Assembly (NCBI GenBank): GCA_029777935.1 | Contig: JAKORH010000132.1 | Coordinates: 1 to 32,103, forward strand | From: Pseudomonadota bacterium | GTDB lineage: Bacteria; Pseudomonadota; Gammaproteobacteria; Burkholderiales; Burkholderiaceae | Length of the DNA: 32,103 bases | Reading direction: 5' to 3' | In this document: one piece after another, positions 26,753 through 32,103 of the stretch | Numbering within the stretch: position 1 is the stretch's first letter | How the letters are laid out: the number at the start of each line of letters is the position of its first letter | The notes under the pieces: generated by a model | Database searches by the model: none | Seen by the model: the letters and a program-made list of their open reading frames with translations, nothing else | What the model was told of the DNA's origin: nothing | Program-made: the position numbers and the translations under genes

Positions 26753-27267
26753 ATTCACCGGCAACGATCAGACGGCTCGCCGCGTTCGTCGCGGCCGTCG
26801 TTCTGTTCGCCGGCTGCGGCGAGCAGCAGCAGTCGGTGCAGCCGCGCGAAATCACGCGGAGCACGGCCTGTGCGCTGGACGGCATGATCCTCGCCGACTA
26901 TCCCGGCCCGAAAGGGCAGATCCACTACGCCGACGGCGAAATCGACTATTTCTGCGACACGATGGAACTGATGTCGATCTATCTGCGGCCCGAGCAGAAG
27001 AAACGCGTGGTGGGCTTGTTCACCCAGGACATGGGCAGGACGAACTGGAAGCGGCCGCAAGGCAACTGGATCGACGCCCGCACCGCACTGTTCGTGCACG
27101 GCAGTCGGATGGACGGGAGCATGGGGCCAACGCTCGCCACTTTCGCGCGGCTGGAAGACGCCGAGGCCTTTGCGCGCGAGCACGGCGGTCGCGTGCTGCG
27201 GTTCGAGCAGATAACCCCCGAACTCGTGCAGCTCGATGGCGGCGTGCTGAGGGACGAGCGGATGTAG
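26749..27267 (+). CDS. nosL: NosL, copper chaperone lipoprotein
   Basis: 172 residues. The signal ends in lipobox LFAGC23, so it is an outer- or inner-membrane-anchored periplasmic lipoprotein. NosL binds Cu(I) and hands it to NosDFY for the copper centres of NosZ. The candidate ligand region is CALDGM (C41, M46), with a second conserved segment YFCDTMELM (C69, M72, M75) and MGPTLATFARLEDAEAFAREHGG near the C-terminus. It is the last gene of the cluster and overlaps nosY by 4 bases. A stem-loop follows the stop codon directly. Confidence 0.95.
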   Translation: MNSPATIRRLAAFVAAVVLFAGCGEQQQSVQPREITRSTACALDGMILADYPGPKGQIHYADGEIDYFCDTMELMSIYLRPEQKKRVVGLFTQDMGRTNWKRPQGNWIDARTALFVHGSRMDGSMGPTLATFARLEDAEAFAREHGGRVLRFEQITPELVQLDGGVLRDERM

Positions 27268-27292
27268 GGGATCGAAGCGCGTGGCCGATCCC
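27268..27292 (+). terminator. Stem-loop directly after nosL
   Basis: GGGATCG (27268-27274) and CGATCCC (27286-27292) form a perfect 7-bp stem with an 11-base loop, immediately after the nosL stop. There is no T-tract (GGCCCC follows), so it may protect the 3' end or assist a factor-dependent stop rather than terminate alone. The rest of the 117-base gap to the convergent attH-like gene shows nothing else I can name. Confidence 0.4.
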
Positions 27293-27384
27293 GGCCCCTC
27301 GCGCCAGGATTTCCCGCAACCGTGCCACCTGCAGCGGCGGAATGTGCCCTCGAGGATCGCCGCCGATGAGCAGATCCGTCCTGC

Positions 27385-28497
27385 CTACAGCACGATCGGC
27401 GTGACATATCCGGTCAACTCGAGGTAGCCGCGCCCGGCCGTGCGGCCTTCCTCCAGCAGCGTGCTTGCGCCTTCCCAATAGACGGCGCCCGTTGACGCGC
27501 GCGAGTCAAGCTCCTGGTCGGGAAACAACGGCTGCGTGTCGAACATGCGTTGCCCGACGGTGATCCGCTGCGCGACTGCATAGACGCCCCTCGTGCGCGG
27601 CGACTCCCAGCGTGACAGCGTTTCGAAGCGGACGGCGTCCGGCGCGAAGGTCTGCACGGGCACATCGCCGTTGGCGCGCAGCGACGCGTACGCCCACAGC
27701 GGCGCGCCGTCGCCCTTGCGGCGGATGCGGAACGCGGTCAGCGCGCCGCCGCCGTCGAGGTTCATGCCGATCCAGTCCCAGCCCGCGGCATCCGGGTCGA
27801 GCAGCGTGCTCGACCATTCATGATCGAGCCACGCGCGGCCGGCGAGTCGCTGCGTGTGCGCGTCGAGCGTCAGTTCCGCATCGACCGCGAGTTGCGGCTG
27901 CGAGTAGTAGTAGCTCGCCTGTCCGGGCCGCGGGCCCTTGCGCGAGTAACCGGCATTGCCCTGCAGCAGCAGCGGCTGCGTCGGACGTGCGGTGAAGCGC
28001 AGCGCGAACTCGCGCGCGGCGATCGAGCCGGCATAGGCGCCGTCGGCGGCGCGGCGCTTCAGTGACCAGTGCTCGAGCGCTACGTCGATGTCGTCCGTGG
28101 CGGCGTACACGAGGCCGAAGCCTTCGCGCGCGATGCGCTGGTCGTGCAGCAGGTGGCCGCGCGCGGGCTGTGCGATCGCCGCGTGCGCGATGACGAGCTG
28201 ATGGGCGGCGAAGCGGCTCGGGTTGTCCGGGTCGACCGTCGTGCGCGTGCGAAAGAAGGTGACCTGGAATCCGATCGGCGATAACGCGCCCCCACCCTGG
28301 CTCTCCCCCGGCGGGGGAGGGTTCGAATTTTGGAGCCAACCGGTCAGGTACCACCATTCGATGCGGTAGTCGGGGTGCGCGCCGTGGTCGCGCGGAAACA
28401 CCAGCGGCCGCGGCGTGACGGAGGGGAACTCGACCGCCGCGCGCGCCGGCGGGTTGGCGAGCAGCGCGGCTGTCAGCAGGAATTGGCGGCGTCGCAT
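27385..28497 (-). CDS. AttH/CarA-like lipocalin-domain secreted protein
   Basis: 370 residues. A signal peptide (RRRQFLLTAALLANPPARA), possibly Tat-dependent because of the triple arginine, precedes the family start HPDYRIEWWYLTGWLQ. Further AttH/CrtC-like landmarks are FQVTFFRTR, HQLVIAHAAI, SYYYSQPQL, GRAWLDHEWSS, WDWIGMNLDGGGALTAFRIRR and a C-terminal YLELTGY. Proteins of this type accompany FtsX-type ABC transporters (AttEFGH of Agrobacterium); some are called predicted hydrolases. Residues ~57-75 (NSNPPPPGESQGGGALSPI) are an in-frame insertion made by a palindromic repeat. The gene lies 102 bases after the permease gene in the same direction. Confidence 0.88.
   Translation of the reverse strand: MRRRQFLLTAALLANPPARAAVEFPSVTPRPLVFPRDHGAHPDYRIEWWYLTGWLQNSNPPPPGESQGGGALSPIGFQVTFFRTRTTVDPDNPSRFAAHQLVIAHAAIAQPARGHLLHDQRIAREGFGLVYAATDDIDVALEHWSLKRRAADGAYAGSIAAREFALRFTARPTQPLLLQGNAGYSRKGPRPGQASYYYSQPQLAVDAELTLDAHTQRLAGRAWLDHEWSSTLLDPDAAGWDWIGMNLDGGGALTAFRIRRKGDGAPLWAYASLRANGDVPVQTFAPDAVRFETLSRWESPRTRGVYAVAQRITVGQRMFDTQPLFPDQELDSRASTGAVYWEGASTLLEEGRTAGRGYLELTGYVTPIVL
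28273..28329 (-). repeat. Palindromic repeat inserted in-frame in the attH-like gene
   Basis: The core CTCCCCC-GGC-GGGGGAG (28303-28319) is a 7-bp hairpin flanked by CCCCCACCCTGG on one side and GGTTCG on the other. This is the look of a common proteobacterial intergenic repeat that translates as PSPPPPGE-like peptides. Here it encodes about 19 extra residues between two lipocalin strands (GWLQ and GFQVTFFR) without breaking the frame. Confidence 0.6.
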
Positions 28498-28520
28498 GCG
28501 GGGAGCGGAACGGCGGATTC

Positions 28521-28588
28521 ACCACAGAGACGCAGAGGCACAGAGAAGATCATCTGGCCTTTCCTCTGTGCCTCTGTGCCTCTGTGGT
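28521..28588. repeat. Large intergenic palindrome of the CACAGAG type
   Basis: Two 25-base arms (28521-28545 and 28564-28588) pair with only two mismatches, one of them a G-T pair; the loop is 18 bases. Each arm is built from tandem CACAGAGG-like units (GCAGAGGCACAGAG on the left). It lies between the permease stop and the attH-like start and would form a strong hairpin in the mRNA. This shape is a widespread bacterial intergenic repeat; its role is unknown. Confidence 0.7.
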
Positions 28589-28599
28589 TCACAAGGTCC

Positions 28600-31140
28600 T
28601 TACCAATCTTCGCGCACCGCAAGGATCGCCGACGCCGCGACCGCGCGGCGGCCGGCGAGCACCGCGGTCAGCGCGGCCGCGCCGAGCAGCGCGACGACGA
28701 GGCCGGCGATCAGCGCCACCGGCAGCCGGAAATCCATGGTCCAGTGAAACGACTGCGGATTGACTATCGCCACCAGCACCCACGCGACCGCGAGTCCTGC
28801 CGCCAGCCCGATCGCGAGCGCGAGCAGCGTGACCAGCAGTCCCTCGTGCGCCAGCAGCGCGAGGATCTGCGCGCGCGTGACGCCGACGTGTCGCAGCATG
28901 CCGAACTCGCGCGTGCGCGCGATCGCCTGCGCCGAGAACGTCGCCGCCACGCCGGTCAGCCCGATGACGATGGCGGCGATCTCGAGCACGTAGGTGACGG
29001 CGAAGCTGCGGTCGAAGATGCGCAGGCTGATCGCGCGCAGCTCGCCCGGCTGCGCGAACTCGGCGGTCTTCGCGTCCAGCCGGCGCTGCAGGTCAGCGAT
29101 CACGCCGGCGGCGCGCGCGCCGGGCTGCAGCCACAGTGCCGCTTCGGTGCGCGCGGTGTCGCCCGTCAGCCGTTCGTAGTCGGCGGCATCGATTGCGATC
29201 GCGCCGAACTGGCGCGCGTAGTCGCGCCACACGCCGGCGACGATGAAGCGCTCGCTGCGGCCCGCCAGCGGCAGATCGATCGTCGCTCCCACGCGCGCGC
29301 CGTACAGATCGACCACCTGCTCGCTGACCCATGCCGGCGGCGGCATGCCCGCGCGCCAAGCCAGCGCGCGGCCGGTGAGCGGCAGCCTGACTGCCGGATC
29401 GGCGCGGTCGATCGCGCGCGCGATCAGCGTCACCGGCGCGCGCGCCGGGTCGAGCACGAGTCGCAGGCTGCGCGTCAACTCGGCGCGCGCGACCTGCGGC
29501 TCGCCGCGCATCCGCTCGAGGTCGGCGGCGCTGAACGTCGCGGTCACGCCGCTCGCGTCGAGCGGCCCGGCGCGCACATAGATGTCGGCGGGCAGCACGC
29601 GGGTCAGCCAGTCCTCGACCGACGATCGGAAGCTCGCGACCATCGTCGCCATCGCCACCATCAGCGCGAACGACGCGACGATGCCGGCGGCGCCGATCGA
29701 AGCGAAGCGCGGCGCGGCCGCCAGCCGCGCGATCGCGAGCCAGCGCACCGCGTGTGCGCCGCGCGCGGCTGCGCGTGCCAGCGGTGCGAACACGCGCGGC
29801 GCGATCAGCGGCTTGATGAAGATCGCGGCGACCAGCAGCAGCGCGATCGCCACATACGCGGCCACCGGAATGCCGTCGAGCGGCGGCAGCGCCAGCAGCG
29901 CCGCCGCCAGCGCGAGCAGCGCGAGTCCGGGCCATGCGCGCGCGCCACGCGTCTCGGCGTCGAGGCCGGAGCCCGCCTTCAGCGCCTGCGCCGGCACGTC
30001 GCGCGCGCAGTCGCGCGCGGGCAGCCAGCCGCCGGCGATCGCCGCCGCCACGCCGAGCGCGAAGAAGGCGACGGCATCGAGCGCGCTGAATGCGAGTGGC
30101 GGCCGCGTGCCGCGAAAGTACCCGCCGCCCAGGTCGCCGCCGAGCAGATCGAGCGCTGCCGACGCGATCAGTGCGCCGAGCACTACGCCGAGCAGCGCGC
30201 CGAGCGCGCCCAGCGCGGCTGCCTCGAGCACCAGCAGCCGTTCCACTTCGCCGCGCGTGGCGCCGGCCACGCGCAGGAACGCGAGCTGCGCGCGCCGCGC
30301 CAATACCGCTTGCGACTGCAGCGAGTACACGAGGAACGCGCCGGTGAACAGCGCCACCAGCGCCAGCACGTTGAGGTTCACGCGGTAAGCGCGCGACAGA
30401 TTCGACGCACGCAGCGCAGCTTCGCTGGCCGGCTGCAGCGTCACGCCGGGCGGAAGATTCCAATCCTGCGCGAGCCGCGCGAGATCGGCACCCGGCGCGA
30501 GCTTCAGGTCGATCCGCGACAGACGCCCGAGCTGGCCGAGCTTCCATTGCGCGAAGCCGAGGTCCAGCGCCGCGACCGCGTCGCGCGCGCGTGCGGCCGG
30601 CGGCCGCCCGGCGATACGCAGCTCGACCACGCGGCCATCGACCAGCACGCCGATCGAATCGCCGACCGCAAGCTGCAGCGATTCGAGCGCGGCCGGCGAC
30701 AGGAAGAGTCCGGCGCCAAGCAATCCCTCGCGGTCGCTCGCCGCCGGCGCGCCGACCCACTGCGGCGTGAGCCGCGCGGCACGGAACACATCGACGCCGA
30801 CGATCGTCAGTGTGCGGCCGCGCAGGCGACCCGGCTCAGCCAGCGCGGCGTCGACGGTCAACGTCGGACTGGCGAGTTCGACCAGCAGATCGTTCGCCAC
30901 CTGCGCGAACACGCGCTCGTCGAAGCCGCCGGCGGCGCCGGGCGCGCCGGCGATCGAGGCGTCGGCTTGCCAGCTCACTTCACGCAGCGCCGAGGAGAAC
31001 TCCGACAGCGCCGAGCGGTTGATCAGGTGCACCGCGAAGCCGAGCGCGACGCCGACCGCGATCGCGATCACCTGCACGATCGCGCGCAGCGGCTGCGCGC
31101 GCGCATGGCCTCCAACGAAACGCGCGAGAAGCCAGAGCAT
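28600..31140 (-). CDS. FtsX-family ABC permease (two FtsX domains)
   Basis: 846 residues. An N-terminal helix (IVQVIAIAVGVALGFAVHLI) is followed by a large periplasmic MacB-like domain, then membrane helices around 240-410 including LAFLRVAGATRGEVERLLVLEAA. A central helix pair, a second periplasmic domain, and a second FtsX unit follow at about 700-840 (REFGMLRHVGVTRAQILALLAHEGLLVTLLALAIGLAAG). The two-domain, roughly ten-helix layout matches LolCDE/AttFG-like permeases fused into one chain. The gene lies 18 bases downstream of its ATPase partner. Probable function: moving a lipid-linked or hydrophobic molecule, or energising an outer-membrane process; substrate unknown. Confidence 0.92.
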   Translation of the reverse strand: MLWLLARFVGGHARAQPLRAIVQVIAIAVGVALGFAVHLINRSALSEFSSALREVSWQADASIAGAPGAAGGFDERVFAQVANDLLVELASPTLTVDAALAEPGRLRGRTLTIVGVDVFRAARLTPQWVGAPAASDREGLLGAGLFLSPAALESLQLAVGDSIGVLVDGRVVELRIAGRPPAARARDAVAALDLGFAQWKLGQLGRLSRIDLKLAPGADLARLAQDWNLPPGVTLQPASEAALRASNLSRAYRVNLNVLALVALFTGAFLVYSLQSQAVLARRAQLAFLRVAGATRGEVERLLVLEAAALGALGALLGVVLGALIASAALDLLGGDLGGGYFRGTRPPLAFSALDAVAFFALGVAAAIAGGWLPARDCARDVPAQALKAGSGLDAETRGARAWPGLALLALAAALLALPPLDGIPVAAYVAIALLLVAAIFIKPLIAPRVFAPLARAAARGAHAVRWLAIARLAAAPRFASIGAAGIVASFALMVAMATMVASFRSSVEDWLTRVLPADIYVRAGPLDASGVTATFSAADLERMRGEPQVARAELTRSLRLVLDPARAPVTLIARAIDRADPAVRLPLTGRALAWRAGMPPPAWVSEQVVDLYGARVGATIDLPLAGRSERFIVAGVWRDYARQFGAIAIDAADYERLTGDTARTEAALWLQPGARAAGVIADLQRRLDAKTAEFAQPGELRAISLRIFDRSFAVTYVLEIAAIVIGLTGVAATFSAQAIARTREFGMLRHVGVTRAQILALLAHEGLLVTLLALAIGLAAGLAVAWVLVAIVNPQSFHWTMDFRLPVALIAGLVVALLGAAALTAVLAGRRAVAASAILAVREDW

Positions 31141-31158
31141 CAGCGACGCCTCGCCGTC

Positions 31159-31815
<657 letters not shown>

Positions 31816-31821
31816 CGGGCG

Positions 31822-31827
31822 ATTCTA
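31822..31827 (-). promoter_or_regulatory. -10 element of the ABC ATPase gene, leaderless type
   Basis: On the - strand TAGAAT is followed by 6 bases (CGCCCG) and then the ATG. Since transcription usually starts at the seventh base after the hexamer, the first transcribed base would be the A of ATG. No Shine-Dalgarno sequence fits in the gap. Confidence 0.45.
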
Positions 31828-31843
31828 CGGAGCGGTTCGTCTC

Positions 31844-31849
31844 TACAAT
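31844..31849 (+). promoter_or_regulatory. -10 element of the threonine dehydratase gene, leaderless type
   Basis: TACAAT is followed by CGGCCG and the ATG at 31856, again placing the expected transcription start on the initiation codon. The hexamer lies in the -35 region of the divergent ATPase promoter, and that promoter's -10 lies in the -35 region of this one. Confidence 0.45.
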
Positions 31850-31855
31850 CGGCCG

Positions 31856-32103
31856 ATGCCTGCCACCGATCCCGTCACGATCGACGACATCCGCGCCGCG
31901 GCCGAGCGGTTGCGCGGGCAGGTCGAGAACACGCCGTGCCTGCACTCGCGCACGCTGTCAGAAATTACCGGCGCCGACGTGTACCTGAAGTTCGAGAACC
32001 TGCAGTTCACGGCGAGCTTCAAGGAACGCGGGGCGCTGAACCGCCTCGCCCAGCTCGATGCCGAACAGAAGCGGCGCGGCGTGATCGCGGTTTCCGCCGG
32101 CAA
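31856..32103 (+). CDS. ilvA: Threonine dehydratase (threonine ammonia-lyase), 5' part
   Basis: Only the first 82 residues are in the window; the gene runs off the right edge. The PLP-binding lysine is K56 in FTASFKERGALNRL, preceded by VENTPCLHSRTLSEITGADVYLKFENLQ, the standard N-terminal part of fold-type II serine/threonine dehydratases. The enzyme deaminates threonine to 2-oxobutyrate. Whether it is the biosynthetic (IlvA, with a regulatory ACT-like domain) or the catabolic type cannot be told because the C-terminus is missing; the symbol is therefore tentative. Confidence 0.85.
   Translation, partial: MPATDPVTIDDIRAAAERLRGQVENTPCLHSRTLSEITGADVYLKFENLQFTASFKERGALNRLAQLDAEQKRRGVIAVSAG

Noticed and set aside
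27293..27384. Possible remnant gene in the gap after nosL (- strand reads LLIGGDPRGHIPPLQVARLREILARG)
   Set aside because: The stretch has coding-like codon use but is too short, lacks a start, and matches no family I recognise.

Overview
The window reads as chromosomal DNA of a GC-rich Gram-negative bacterium. It is most likely a betaproteobacterium (Burkholderiales or a near relative); this rests on composition, Gram-negative lipoproteins, a NosR-type nitrous oxide reductase cluster and familiar proteobacterial palindromic repeats, so treat the taxonomy as inference. Genes are densely packed, with many ATGA-type overlaps. No rRNA, tRNA, CRISPR, integrase or transposase was seen.

Layout. 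1-3032 (+): the 3' part of a trehalose synthase/maltokinase fusion, then a small MscS-like membrane protein. 3031-6723 (-): a DUF4337 membrane protein, dihydrofolate reductase (folA), an EamA-type transporter and an IlvD/Edd-family dehydratase. 6769-7722 (+): a 3-hydroxyacyl-CoA dehydrogenase, followed by a 244-bp element with 19-bp terminal inverted repeats. 7973-13191 (-): a carboxymuconolactone-decarboxylase-like protein, thymidylate synthase (thyA), a palindromic repeat, an S9 peptidase, a TPR/transglutaminase-like lipoprotein and a GNAT acetyltransferase. 13266-16070: a Uma2-type protein (+) converging on an MsbA-like ABC exporter and a MAPEG protein (-).

16370-27267 (+) is the centrepiece, a complete nitrous oxide respiration cluster: DUF6448-like gene - apbE/nosX - nosZ - double PilJ/P-box periplasmic protein - nosR - 141-aa membrane protein - nosD - nosF - nosY - nosL. 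NosZ reduces N2O to N2. NosR (flavinylated by ApbE) probably feeds electrons to it, NosDFY and NosL supply its copper centres, and an FNR-type box lies in front of nosZ. Three members have no role I can name: the DUF6448-like protein, the PilJ-type protein and the 141-aa protein. NosZ itself is unusual: it has a lipobox after its Tat signal, and His where other NosZ proteins have Trp in the CuA loop.

27385-31815 (-) is an AttEFGH-like set: ATPase, double-FtsX permease and a lipocalin-like AttH protein. The attH gene carries an in-frame palindromic repeat insertion, and a second palindrome separates it from the permease gene. 31856-32103 (+) is the start of a threonine dehydratase. The 40-bp divergent promoter between it and the ATPase gene looks leaderless in both directions.
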